A stretch of 18,114 nt of DNA from JANNAV01 sp031384695 (GCA_031384695.1 JANNAV010000251.1:1-18114); one strand, 5' to 3'. Shown: positions 7,904 to 15,185, numbered from the stretch's first letter. Numbers and translations are program-made. Notes: a model not told the origin generated them from the sequence alone.

Positions 7904-9459
7904 TCGGCGGCCATCCACAGCTTTGCCGGGCGTTGGGCGTCGGGCACCAGTTTGCCCAGCACTTCCGCCGATGCGATCACCCCCGGCAACCCCGCGCCGG
8001 GATGGGTGCCCGCGCCCACCAGAAACAGGCCCTTCGCCTCTTCCGATACGTTATGCGGCCGGAACCAGGCAGATTGCAGGATACGCGGCTCGATCGAAAA
8101 GCCTGATCCATGGGGAGAAAGATAGCGGCTTTGAAACGTCTCGGGGGTAAACACCAGCTGCGCGCTCAGATGGTCAGCAAGCCCCGGCAACAGCCGTTCT
8201 TCCAGCATTTTCAGCATCTTCTGCCGATAAGGTTCGGCCTCGGCTGCCCAATCGACGCCGTTCCTGAACCCCAGATGCGGCACCGGTGACAGGACGTAGA
8301 ACGTGTCATCGCCCTTGGGCGCCACCGAGGGATCGGTGACAGACGGGCGGTGCACATAAAGGCTCATGTCGTCGGCCAAATGGCCCTTGATGAAGATGTC
8401 ACGGATATGCGCCTTGTAGCGCGGCCCCACCACGATGGTGTGATGCCCCACCCCCGGCCATTTCAGGGCGGTGCCTTTGGTGCCGAAGTACCACACGAAC
8501 AGCCCCATCGACCACCGCTTGCGCGCAAGTTTCGCGGGCGTCCAGCGTTTGCGCGGATGGTTGCGCATCAGCCGGTCATAGGTGTGGCCCGCATCGGCAT
8601 TCGACACCACGATGTCGGCGCTCAGCACCCGCCCGTCGGCCAGACGCACGCCGGTTGCCCGCCCGCCCGCCAGCACAATCTCGTCCACCTCGGCATTCAG
8701 CAGCAACTGCCCGCCCTGCCCGATGATCACCCGCGCCATGGCCAGCGCAATCGCCGCCACCCCGCCCATCGCATAGTGAACCCCGAACTCCTTCTCCAGA
8801 TGGCTGACAAGGATGTACATCGAGGTGACGTGAAACGGATCGCCGCCGATGAACAGCGGATGGAACGACAGGGCAAAGCGCAGACGTTCATCGCGCACTC
8901 TTGCCGCCGCATGGGCATAAACCGAACGGTCGGCCCGCAGCCACGCGAAGGTTGGCAGCACCTTGATCAGGTCGGCCAGCTTGTGCATCGACCGGCGGCC
9001 AAGGTTTTCGAACCCGAACCAATAGCGCGCCTCGCTGTCTTTCAGAAACTTGTCATACCCCGCCAGATCGCCGGGCGACAGCCGCGCCACCTCGTCGCGG
9101 GTGTCGGCACCCGATTTGCGGGCGGTAAAGGTGGAACCGTCCTGCCAGCGGATCTCGTAAAACGCATCCAGCGCCCGCAGATCGACATCGGCATCAAAAT
9201 TCCGGCCGCAATCGGCCCACAACTGCCGCAAGCCCTGCGGCACCGTCACAATCGTTGGTCCCAGATCAAACCTGTGGCCGCCTTCGGTGATCGACGAACC
9301 GCGCCCGCCCGGCATATCCAGCCGGTCCACCACCGTCACCCGGTAACCTTTGGCCCCCAGCCGCATCGCGGCGGCAAGGCCACCCAAGCCCGCCCCAATA
9401 ACGATGGCCTCCGAAGGACCGTTTGGTTCAGGCAAAGGAGACTCGGGTTTTGTAAACAT
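7900..9459 (-). CDS. crtI: Phytoene desaturase (neurosporene-forming) CrtI
   Basis: CrtI is the membrane-associated FAD enzyme that converts phytoene to neurosporene by three desaturations in Rhodobacter-type pathways. The 519-residue product has GAGLGG at residues 22-27, PGGRGSS and HRFDLGPTIVTVP close behind, and the C-terminal bacterial desaturase signature LFLVGAGTHPGAGLPGV. Similarity to remembered Rhodobacter CrtI is strong along the whole length. The frame continues upstream into the crtA region; the ATG at 9459 (MFTKPESPLPEP) is the natural start because it leaves a normal short N-terminus. There is no Shine-Dalgarno before it. The ATG lies inside a degenerate PpsR box, so the mRNA leader must be short or absent if the promoter overlaps the operators. 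Its stop overlaps crtB. Confidence 0.96.
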   Translation of the reverse strand: MFTKPESPLPEPNGPSEAIVIGAGLGGLAAAMRLGAKGYRVTVVDRLDMPGGRGSSITEGGHRFDLGPTIVTVPQGLRQLWADCGRNFDADVDLRALDAFYEIRWQDGSTFTARKSGADTRDEVARLSPGDLAGYDKFLKDSEARYWFGFENLGRRSMHKLADLIKVLPTFAWLRADRSVYAHAAARVRDERLRFALSFHPLFIGGDPFHVTSMYILVSHLEKEFGVHYAMGGVAAIALAMARVIIGQGGQLLLNAEVDEIVLAGGRATGVRLADGRVLSADIVVSNADAGHTYDRLMRNHPRKRWTPAKLARKRWSMGLFVWYFGTKGTALKWPGVGHHTIVVGPRYKAHIRDIFIKGHLADDMSLYVHRPSVTDPSVAPKGDDTFYVLSPVPHLGFRNGVDWAAEAEPYRQKMLKMLEERLLPGLADHLSAQLVFTPETFQSRYLSPHGSGFSIEPRILQSAWFRPHNVSEEAKGLFLVGAGTHPGAGLPGVIASAEVLGKLVPDAQRPAKLWMAAE

Positions 9460-9492
9460 AGTTGAACGATATACTGTCCAGACAGATTTACA
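9451..9492. promoter_or_regulatory. Paired PpsR/CrtJ boxes in the divergent crtI-crtA promoter (one degenerate)
   Basis: The perfect box is TGTCCAGACAGATTTACA (9475-9492). The second, TGTAAACATAGTTGAACG (9451-9468), departs at the last base of the ACA half. They are 6 bases apart with a 24-base pitch, exactly as in the crtE-crtD gap, and the weak box shares the TGTAAACA opening with the box at 3895. The weak box covers the crtI start codon at 9457-9459. On the plus strand a TTGAAC (9462-9467) could be a -35 for crtA, but I found no convincing -10 at normal spacing. Confidence 0.82.
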
Positions 9493-9546
9493 ATACCGGC
9501 TGTTCCATTGAGAAAACTTCGTGCTTTTGCTTTTCAGTGTCGGCAA

Positions 9547-10293
9547 ATGATGCGACACTGCGGTAAACCGAACCCTGAAGGTCAGCCCATTCAGATTGTC
9601 AGCTTCAGCCTGTTTCGCTTTCCCAACCTTGCGGCCCAGCTTTGGGTGCTGGGCCAGATGGGGGCTGCGCGCCTGTCTTTCCTGCGGATGCCGGATGTGG
9701 GGTTCTGGAAACTGTGCGGTTCCGGCACCGGGCAGGGCTTTACCCCGCACCCGAACCGCGCCGTCTGGGCCATCATCGCCACCTGGCCCGATCTTGAAAC
9801 CGCCCGGCGCAACCTGGGCGCAGCCCCCGTTTACCGCCGCTGGCAGCGCAAATCGGCCGAAAGCTGGACCATCCTGCTCAGCCCCACATCCTCTCGCGGG
9901 CAATGGTCCGGCCAGAACCCCTTCATCCCCGGACCGCCGTTGGATGGCCCCATCGTTGCCCTGACCCGCGCCACCATGCGCCTGTCCACCCTCGCCCGTT
10001 TCTGGGCCCGCGTGCCCGATATTTCTGCCGTGATCGGCGAGGATCCGAATGTGATTTTCAAGATCGGCATCGGCGAGGTGCCGCTGTTGCACCAGATCAC
10101 CTTTTCAATCTGGCCCGACGCCGCCGCAATGGCGCATTTCGCGCGTGGCGATGGTCCGCATGGCCGCGCCATCAAGGCGGTGCGCGACGAGGGCTGGTTC
10201 GCGGAAGAGCTTTACGCCCGCTTCTCGATTGTCCAAGACTGGGGCACGTGGGGGGGCATCCGACCTCTCGCCCAGAACCGGGATGCTGCATGA
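9547..10293 (+). CDS. crtA: Spheroidene monooxygenase CrtA
   Basis: CrtA uses O2 to introduce the C-2 keto group that turns yellow spheroidene into red spheroidenone, so it works when oxygen is present. Family marks are FSLFRFPNLAAQLWVLGQMG near the N-terminus, PDVGFWKLCGSGTGQGFTP, and the C-terminal ARFSIVQDWGTWGG. The start is uncertain. Two adjacent ATGs (9547, 9550) and a TTG at 9508 are in frame, but none has a good ribosome site, and the segment before IQIVSFSLFRF is not family-like. An ATT at 9589 lies seven bases after GAAGG and would start the protein where I remember family members starting. The stop overlaps the bchI ATG (ATGA), so the gene heads a crtA-bchI-bchD-bchO operon. Confidence 0.93.
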   Translation: MMRHCGKPNPEGQPIQIVSFSLFRFPNLAAQLWVLGQMGAARLSFLRMPDVGFWKLCGSGTGQGFTPHPNRAVWAIIATWPDLETARRNLGAAPVYRRWQRKSAESWTILLSPTSSRGQWSGQNPFIPGPPLDGPIVALTRATMRLSTLARFWARVPDISAVIGEDPNVIFKIGIGEVPLLHQITFSIWPDAAAMAHFARGDGPHGRAIKAVRDEGWFAEELYARFSIVQDWGTWGGIRPLAQNRDAA

Positions 10294-11294
10294 CCCAACC
10301 TTTCCCTTTTTCGGCCATCGTCGAACAATCGGCGATGAAGCAGGCGATGCTGCTGACCGCCATCGATCCGGGCATCGGCGGCGTTCTGGTGTTCGGGGAT
10401 CGCGGCACCGGCAAATCCACCGTGGTGCGCGCGCTGGCGGCGCTGCTGCCCGAAATAACCGCCGTTGAAGGCTGCCCGGTGAACTCGGCAACGCTTGCCG
10501 ATTGCCCGGATTGGGCCGGTCCGCGCAGTGGCAAGATGATCTCCAAACCCACGCCGGTGGTCGATTTGCCGCTGGGTGCGACTGAGGACCGCGTGGTCGG
10601 CGCGCTGGATATCGAGCGTGCCCTGACGCGCGGCGAAAAGGCGTTCGAGCCGGGGCTGCTGGCCCGCGCCAACCGCGGCTACCTCTATATCGACGAGGTG
10701 AACCTGCTGGAAGATCACATCGTCGATCTGCTGCTGGACGTTGCGCAATCGGGCGAGAATGTGGTGGAGCGCGAGGGCCTGTCGATCCGCCACGCCGCGC
10801 GCTTTGTGCTGGTGGGTTCGGGTAACCCGGAAGAAGGCGAGTTGCGCCCGCAACTGCTGGATCGCTTTGGCCTTTCGGTTGAGGTGAAAAGCCCGCGCGA
10901 TATCGCCACGCGGGTGGAAGTGATGCAGCGGCGCGATGCGTTCGAGAATGACAATGCCGCGTTCATGGCAATCTGGCGGGTGCATGATCTGGCGTTGCGC
11001 GCGGCGATACTGGCGGCGCGGGCAAGGCTGCCAAATCTGAAAACCCCCGGCTCGGTGCTGCATGATTGTGCGGCGCTTTGCATCGCCCTTGGGTCGGACG
11101 GGTTGCGTGGCGAGTTGACGCTGCTGCGGGCCGCCCGGGCGCAGGCGGCGTTCGAGGCTGAGAAAACCGTCACCCGCAAGCATCTGAAGGCAGTGGCGGC
11201 CTCGGCCCTAAGCCACCGCTTGCGGCGCGATCCGTTGGACGAGGCGGGTTCCGGCGCCCGGGTGGCGCGCATGGTGGACGAGGTTTTGCCCTGA
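10290..11294 (+). CDS. bchI: Magnesium chelatase AAA+ ATPase subunit BchI
   Basis: BchI is the hexameric AAA+ ATPase that, with BchD and BchH, inserts Mg2+ into protoporphyrin IX, the branch point to bacteriochlorophyll. The 334-residue product has Walker A GDRGTGKS at residues 36-43 and Walker B YLYIDE ending at Asp135-Glu136. It also has a sensor-type LVGSGNPEEGELRPQLLDRFG and the C-terminal helical lid. The Cys-containing GCPVNSATLADCPDW is a familiar BchI/ChlI stretch. Long open frame extends upstream into crtA, but the ATG at 10290 overlaps the crtA stop by four bases and gives the expected N-terminus. The stop shares one base with the bchD ATG. Confidence 0.97.
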   Translation: MTQPFPFSAIVEQSAMKQAMLLTAIDPGIGGVLVFGDRGTGKSTVVRALAALLPEITAVEGCPVNSATLADCPDWAGPRSGKMISKPTPVVDLPLGATEDRVVGALDIERALTRGEKAFEPGLLARANRGYLYIDEVNLLEDHIVDLLLDVAQSGENVVEREGLSIRHAARFVLVGSGNPEEGELRPQLLDRFGLSVEVKSPRDIATRVEVMQRRDAFENDNAAFMAIWRVHDLALRAAILAARARLPNLKTPGSVLHDCAALCIALGSDGLRGELTLLRAARAQAAFEAEKTVTRKHLKAVAASALSHRLRRDPLDEAGSGARVARMVDEVLP

Positions 11295-12964
11295 TGGAAC
11301 CGCTATCGGCATGGGAGCGTGCGGAGCTTGCGCTGGCAGTGTTGGCGGTTGATCCGGCGGGCATCAAGGGATTGTGGCTGCGGGCACGCGCAGGCCCGGT
11401 GCGTGACAGGTTTGCAGCGGGGTTTTCGGCTTTGGCTTTGGCGCGCCGCAACCTGCACCCCGGCATCGACGATGCGGCGCTGTTTGGCAGCATTGATCTT
11501 GCGGCAACGCTGGCGCATGGCCGGGTGATCCGCGCGGCCGGGATTTTGGATGCGCCTTGCGCACTGATGCTGGCGATGAGCGAACGCTGTCCGCCGGGGC
11601 TTGGCGCGCGGCTGGCCCGGGTGCTGGATGACGCAGGCTTCTGTCTTGTGGCCTGTGACGAAGGCGCTGAACCGGACGAAGCACTGCCAACCGCGCTGGC
11701 CGACAGGTTGGGGCTTTTTGTCGATCTGAATGCGGTTGGCTGGTCGGACAGCGCGCCGATGGTGCTTGATCCCACCCGGCTGGGCGTGGCTCGGTTGGCG
11801 TTAGCATCGGTTGAAACTCCGCCCGCGGCCTACGAGACGCTAACCCGGGTTACGGCGGCGATGGCGATAGAAAGCCTGCGGGCTCCGCTGCTGACACTGG
11901 CCTGCGCGCGCGCCATCGCGGCCCTCGCCGGGCACCGCGTGGTGGACGACAGCGATTTGCAGCGCGCCGTCGAACTGGTTCTGGCGCATCGCGGCGAAGT
12001 GCCGGCAAGTGCCGAGGAAAACGCCGCCGAGGAACCTTCGCCGCCTGAACCCGAGGCAAGCCAGCCGCAGGATCAGCAAGACGTTCTGCCAGAGGATATC
12101 CTGCTTGCCGCAGTGCGCGCCGCGTTGCCGCCGGATTTGCTGGCGCGGCTTGCCGTAAGCCGCGCCGCGCGGGCGGCAAAGGGGTCTGGCGGCACCGGGG
12201 CCGCGCGCAAGGGCAATCACCGGGGGCGGCCTTTGCCATCGCGGCCGGGCAAACCGGGGGCAGGCAAGCGGATTGACCTGGTGGCGACATTGCGCGCCGC
12301 AGCCCCGTGGCAGCCGCTGCGCCGGGGGGCGGTGCCTGCCGGTGGCGCTTTGCGGCTGGAAATCCGCCCCGACGATATCCGGTTGAAAAAGTATCAGGAA
12401 ACCTCGGACCGCCTGCTGATCTTTACCGTGGACGCGTCCGGCTCTTCGGCGCTGGCGCGTCTGGCCGAAGCGAAGGGTGCGGTGGAACTGCTGTTGGCGC
12501 AGGCCTATGCGCGGCGTGATCATGTGGCGCTGATCGCGTTTCGCGGGGTGCAGGCGGAACTGGTGCTGCCGCCGACGCGGTCGCTTGTGCAAACCAAAAG
12601 ACGGCTGGCGGGGTTGCCCGGCGGGGGAGGCACGCCGCTGGCTGCCGGATTGAAAATGGCCTTCGATCTGGCGGTGCAGGCGCGCGCGCGCGGTATGACG
12701 CCGACGGTTGCCTTGCTGACCGACGGGCGGGGCAATATCGCGCTGAACGGCACCCCCGGCCGCAGCGAAGCCGAAGCGGATGCCTTGCGGCTGGCCCGGG
12801 CCTTGCGGGCAACTGCGGTGCCGGCGCTGGTGATCGACACCGCCAACCGCGCGCAGCCCGGATTGCGGCAACTGGCGGCGGCACTTGATGCGCCCTATCT
12901 GGCGTTGCCAAGGGCCGATGCGCGGCGGCTTTCCACTCTGCTGACCACCGCCTTGGGTGCATAA
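11294..12964 (+). CDS. bchD: Magnesium chelatase subunit BchD
   Basis: BchD forms the AAA+/integrin-like platform that couples BchI ATP hydrolysis to the porphyrin-binding BchH. The 556-residue protein has the usual three parts. The first is an N-terminal degenerate AAA+ domain (about 1-235) with no intact Walker A motif seen. The second is an acidic, proline-rich linker (about 237-267). The third is a C-terminal von Willebrand A domain whose metal-binding DASGS motif is at residues 380-384. The RIDLVATLRAAAPWQ stretch just before that domain is typical. The ATG shares its A with the bchI stop (TGATG), pointing to tight coupling and balanced subunit supply. Confidence 0.96.
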   Translation: MEPLSAWERAELALAVLAVDPAGIKGLWLRARAGPVRDRFAAGFSALALARRNLHPGIDDAALFGSIDLAATLAHGRVIRAAGILDAPCALMLAMSERCPPGLGARLARVLDDAGFCLVACDEGAEPDEALPTALADRLGLFVDLNAVGWSDSAPMVLDPTRLGVARLALASVETPPAAYETLTRVTAAMAIESLRAPLLTLACARAIAALAGHRVVDDSDLQRAVELVLAHRGEVPASAEENAAEEPSPPEPEASQPQDQQDVLPEDILLAAVRAALPPDLLARLAVSRAARAAKGSGGTGAARKGNHRGRPLPSRPGKPGAGKRIDLVATLRAAAPWQPLRRGAVPAGGALRLEIRPDDIRLKKYQETSDRLLIFTVDASGSSALARLAEAKGAVELLLAQAYARRDHVALIAFRGVQAELVLPPTRSLVQTKRRLAGLPGGGGTPLAAGLKMAFDLAVQARARGMTPTVALLTDGRGNIALNGTPGRSEAEADALRLARALRATAVPALVIDTANRAQPGLRQLAAALDAPYLALPRADARRLSTLLTTALGA

Positions 12965-12968
12965 GACC

Positions 12969-13832
12969 ATGCAACCGCTGATAATTCCCCAGAACTGGCC
13001 GCACCGCGAAGCATCGCGCCTGATCGCGTGCAAGCCGCATCTCTGGCATGTGCAGATCCTGGGCGCAGGCCCCGAAATCCTGTTGCTGCACGGGGCGGGC
13101 GGTGGCACCCACAGTTGGCGAAGCCTGATGCCGCTGCTGGCGGCGCGCTACCGGGTGATCGCGGTGGATTTGCCGGGGCAGGGGTTTTCGCGGCTGGGCG
13201 CCCGCAGCCGCTGTGGCCTTGATCCGATGGCCGCCGACATCGCGGCCCTGTGCAAAAGCGAGGGTTGGCAGCCGGTGGCGATCATCGGCCATTCGGCGGG
13301 TGCCGCGCTTGCGCTGCGTCTGGCAGAACTGCTGCCGCTGCGCGCGGTGATCGGGATCAACGCGGCCATCGGCGGCTTTCAAGGCGTGGCCGGGTGGCTG
13401 TTTCCGGCCATGGCGCGGCTGCTGGCGATGACGCCGCTGGCCGCACAGGTGTTCAGCAAGGTGTCGGGCACGGCGGCGCGCACCCAAAGCCTGCTCGCCT
13501 CCACCGGCTCGGTGCTGGACGCCGAAGCGCAGGCGCAATACCGCACGCTGATCTGCACGCCCGGGCATGTCGATGCAACTTTGGCGATGATGGCGCAGTG
13601 GCGGCTTGATGGCCTTGTGGGCCGGTTGGGCAGCCTTGCGGCCCCCGTGTTGCTGATAACCGCAAGCGGCGACCTTACGGTTCCGCCTGCGGTTTCCCGG
13701 CGCGCGGCGGCGCTGCTGCCAAACGGCGAATGGGTGGATATTCCCGACTATGGCCATCTGGTGCATGAAGAAAATGCGGTGTTGGTGGCGGAGCTGGCCA
13801 TACCGTTTTTGCAGGCGCATCTTTCGCCCTGA
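12969..13832 (+). CDS. bchO: Alpha/beta hydrolase BchO, Mg-chelatase associated
   Basis: BchO is an alpha/beta-hydrolase-fold protein regularly found beside bchID; its exact reaction is not established. In this 287-residue product the fold is seen from the oxyanion HGAGGG (41-46), the nucleophile elbow GHSAGAA (Ser109), an acid in TASGD (Asp235) and His263 in YGH, so a catalytic triad looks intact. The ATG at 12969 starts four bases after the bchD stop. A GTG at 12957 overlapping bchD would add four residues and cannot be excluded. It is the last gene of the crtA operon and of the photosynthesis block here; a palindrome follows 41 bases downstream. Confidence 0.92.
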   Translation: MQPLIIPQNWPHREASRLIACKPHLWHVQILGAGPEILLLHGAGGGTHSWRSLMPLLAARYRVIAVDLPGQGFSRLGARSRCGLDPMAADIAALCKSEGWQPVAIIGHSAGAALALRLAELLPLRAVIGINAAIGGFQGVAGWLFPAMARLLAMTPLAAQVFSKVSGTAARTQSLLASTGSVLDAEAQAQYRTLICTPGHVDATLAMMAQWRLDGLVGRLGSLAAPVLLITASGDLTVPPAVSRRAAALLPNGEWVDIPDYGHLVHEENAVLVAELAIPFLQAHLSP

Positions 13833-13873
13833 TGCGCTTTGATCGTGCGGCGCGGGATGAAATCGGCTAAAGC

Positions 13874-13910
13874 GGTTTGCCTTCAATCTGAATCAGATTG
13901 AAGGCAAACC
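13874..13910. repeat. Intergenic palindrome 1 (18-bp arms)
   Basis: A perfect inverted repeat: GGTTTGCCTTCAATCTGA, one central A, then the exact reverse complement. There is no T-run after either arm, so it is not a standard Rho-independent terminator, though an RNA hairpin could stabilise the 3' end of the bchO message. Its arm is related to palindromes 2 and 3, suggesting a dispersed repeat family. It lies in the 274-base space between bchO and fmt, which holds no other convincing gene apart from a very short possible ORF. Confidence 0.85.
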
Positions 13911-13936
13911 AAGACAGGCCAAACGCCGGGAATGTT

Positions 13937-13980
13937 GCGTTTTGCATTTGATCTGCTGATCCAGATCAAATGCAAAACGC
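13937..13980. repeat. Intergenic palindrome 2 (19-bp arms, 6-base loop)
   Basis: Arms GCGTTTTGCATTTGATCTG and its perfect reverse complement flank the loop CTGATC. Aligned to palindrome 1 (GCGGTTTGCCTTCAATCTG), 15 of 19 bases are the same by eye, so both belong to one family. It sits 26 bases after palindrome 1 and about 125 bases before the fmt start. No T-run follows. Confidence 0.85.
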
Positions 13981-14032
13981 TGTAGACCAAACCCCGGCCG
14001 TTTTGAAATCAATGTGTTGCGGAGATGAAACG

Positions 14033-14110
14033 ATGCGCCTGCCTTGCCCCTTTGCTTTGAACTTCGCATTCGTGCAGCAATCGCGGGGCAGGCCGGGGCG
14101 GCGATCATGA
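14033..14110 (+). CDS. Possible 25-residue upstream ORF overlapping the fmt start
   Basis: An ATG at 14033, with GGAG at 14021-14024 upstream, opens a 25-codon frame (MRLPCPFALNFAFVQQSRGR...) that stops at a TGA sharing bases with the fmt ATG (ATGA, 14107-14110). The overlap is the same type as used by several gene pairs in this window, so it could couple fmt translation to a leader peptide. I recognise no family. It may equally be chance: short frames are common in GC-rich DNA. Confidence 0.25.
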   Translation: MRLPCPFALNFAFVQQSRGRPGRRS

Positions 14111-15006
14111 GAGTCGTGTTCATGGGCACGCCGGATTTTTCGCTGCCGGCGCTGGAGGCTTTGCATAAGGCGCATGACATCGTGGCGGTCTATTGCCAGC
14201 CGCCACGGCCTGCGGGGCGTGGCCGTGCTGCGCGGCAAAGCCCGGTTCACGCGCGTGCCGAGGCGCTTGGTTTGCAGGTGCAGCATCCGGTTTCGCTGCG
14301 CAGCGAAGGTGCAGCATCCGCGATGGCGGCCCTTGCGCCCGATGTGGCGGTGGTGGTGGCTTATGGCCTGATCTTGCCGCAGGCGGTGCTGGATGTGCCC
14401 CGGTTCGGCTGCCTGAACATCCATGCCTCGTTGCTGCCACGCTGGCGCGGTGCGGCTCCCATTCACCGCGCCATCATGGCGGGCGATGCCCGGACCGGGA
14501 TTTGCATCATGCAGATGGAGGCGGGCCTTGATACCGGCCCGGTTCTGGCGCGCGAAGTGATGGGGATCGGGGTTGCGGATACCACTCTGGCGCTGCATGA
14601 CCGGCTGTCTTTGGCAGGGGCCCGGCTGATCTGCACCGTTCTGCCGGGTTTGCCGATGCAGGCCGAAGCGCAGCCACCCGATGGGATCAGCTATGCCGCC
14701 AAGATCGACAAATCCGAAGCGCGCGTTGACTGGTCACGGCCCGCAGTGGAAGTGGACCGCCTGATCCGGGGCCTGTCGCCGTTTCCGGGGGCGTGGTGCG
14801 AGGTGGGCGGTGAGCGGGTGAAACTGCTGGCGTCGCGCGTGGTGTCGGATGCGGATGCAGCACAACCGGGAACCGTTTTGGGCGGCATGGTGGTGGCCTG
14901 CGGCGCAGGCGCGGTTGAGATCATCCTCGCGCAGCGGGCGGGTGGCAAGGTATTGCAAGGCGCGGAGTTTCAGCGCGGCTTTGCGATGCCCGCGCGGCTT
15001 GGCTGA
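14107..15006 (+). CDS. fmt: Methionyl-tRNA formyltransferase
   Basis: Fmt formylates the amino group of methionyl-initiator-tRNA using 10-formyltetrahydrofolate, in the cytoplasm. The 299-residue product starts MRVVFMGTPDFS and carries the family loop QPPRPAGRGR (31-40). The catalytic Asn104 and His106 are in CLNIHASLLPRWRGAAPI, and Asp142 is in EAGLDTGP. A C-terminal OB-fold-like tRNA-binding part follows from about residue 205 (YAAKIDKSEARVDW). Length is slightly below the usual 310-315. In most bacteria fmt follows def (peptide deformylase); no def is present in the window. The frame is open upstream to 14044, but the start at 14107 gives the standard N-terminus. The gene is bracketed by related palindromes. 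Confidence 0.94.
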   Translation: MRVVFMGTPDFSLPALEALHKAHDIVAVYCQPPRPAGRGRAARQSPVHARAEALGLQVQHPVSLRSEGAASAMAALAPDVAVVVAYGLILPQAVLDVPRFGCLNIHASLLPRWRGAAPIHRAIMAGDARTGICIMQMEAGLDTGPVLAREVMGIGVADTTLALHDRLSLAGARLICTVLPGLPMQAEAQPPDGISYAAKIDKSEARVDWSRPAVEVDRLIRGLSPFPGAWCEVGGERVKLLASRVVSDADAAQPGTVLGGMVVACGAGAVEIILAQRAGGKVLQGAEFQRGFAMPARLG

Positions 15007-15041
15007 ACTGCTGCCGGAAACTGTCAGCAGCCTGCGGTTAA

Positions 15042-15151
15042 AGCGTGTTGCCTTCGATTGGGTTTGGGCATTCACTCTGCACCCCGAGGCAGCGATTGCT
15101 CTGGCAAACGCGTTCGGGGTGCAGAGTGAAGTCGATTGAAGGCAACACGCT
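15042..15151. repeat. Compound inverted repeat 3 downstream of fmt (nested arms)
   Basis: A 110-base structure with two nested perfect arm pairs. The outer arms AGCGTGTTGCCTTC (15042-15055) and its complement lie at 15138-15151. The inner arms TTCACTCTGCACCCCGA (15071-15087) and its complement lie at 15114-15130. A 26-base loop separates the inner arms, and short unpaired stretches of 15 and 7 bases separate inner from outer arms. The outer right arm, read on the minus strand, is AGCGTGTTGCCTTCAATC, 16 of 18 bases the same as the start of palindrome 1. It ends 34 bases before the start of the next gene. There is no T-run, so any terminator role is inference. Confidence 0.85.
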
Positions 15152-15185
15152 CCAGAACCGGCACTCTGGACAGGAGGTCAACACG

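Noticed and set aside
9460..10092. Extension of CrtI upstream across crtA
   Set aside because: It would be antisense to crtA and would put 200 unrelated residues before the FAD motif.
12423..13886. 487-codon minus-strand frame opposite bchD/bchO
   Set aside because: Antisense shadow; composition is Arg/His/Gln/Pro-rich and bchO is clear on the plus strand.
13874..13980. Rho-independent terminators for bchO
   Set aside because: Strong hairpins but no following T-run on either strand, and arm similarity points to a repeat family.
13937..13980. FNR/FnrL site (TTGAT...ATCAA) in palindrome 2
   Set aside because: The half-sites are not separated by four bases; the similarity is part of the long palindrome.
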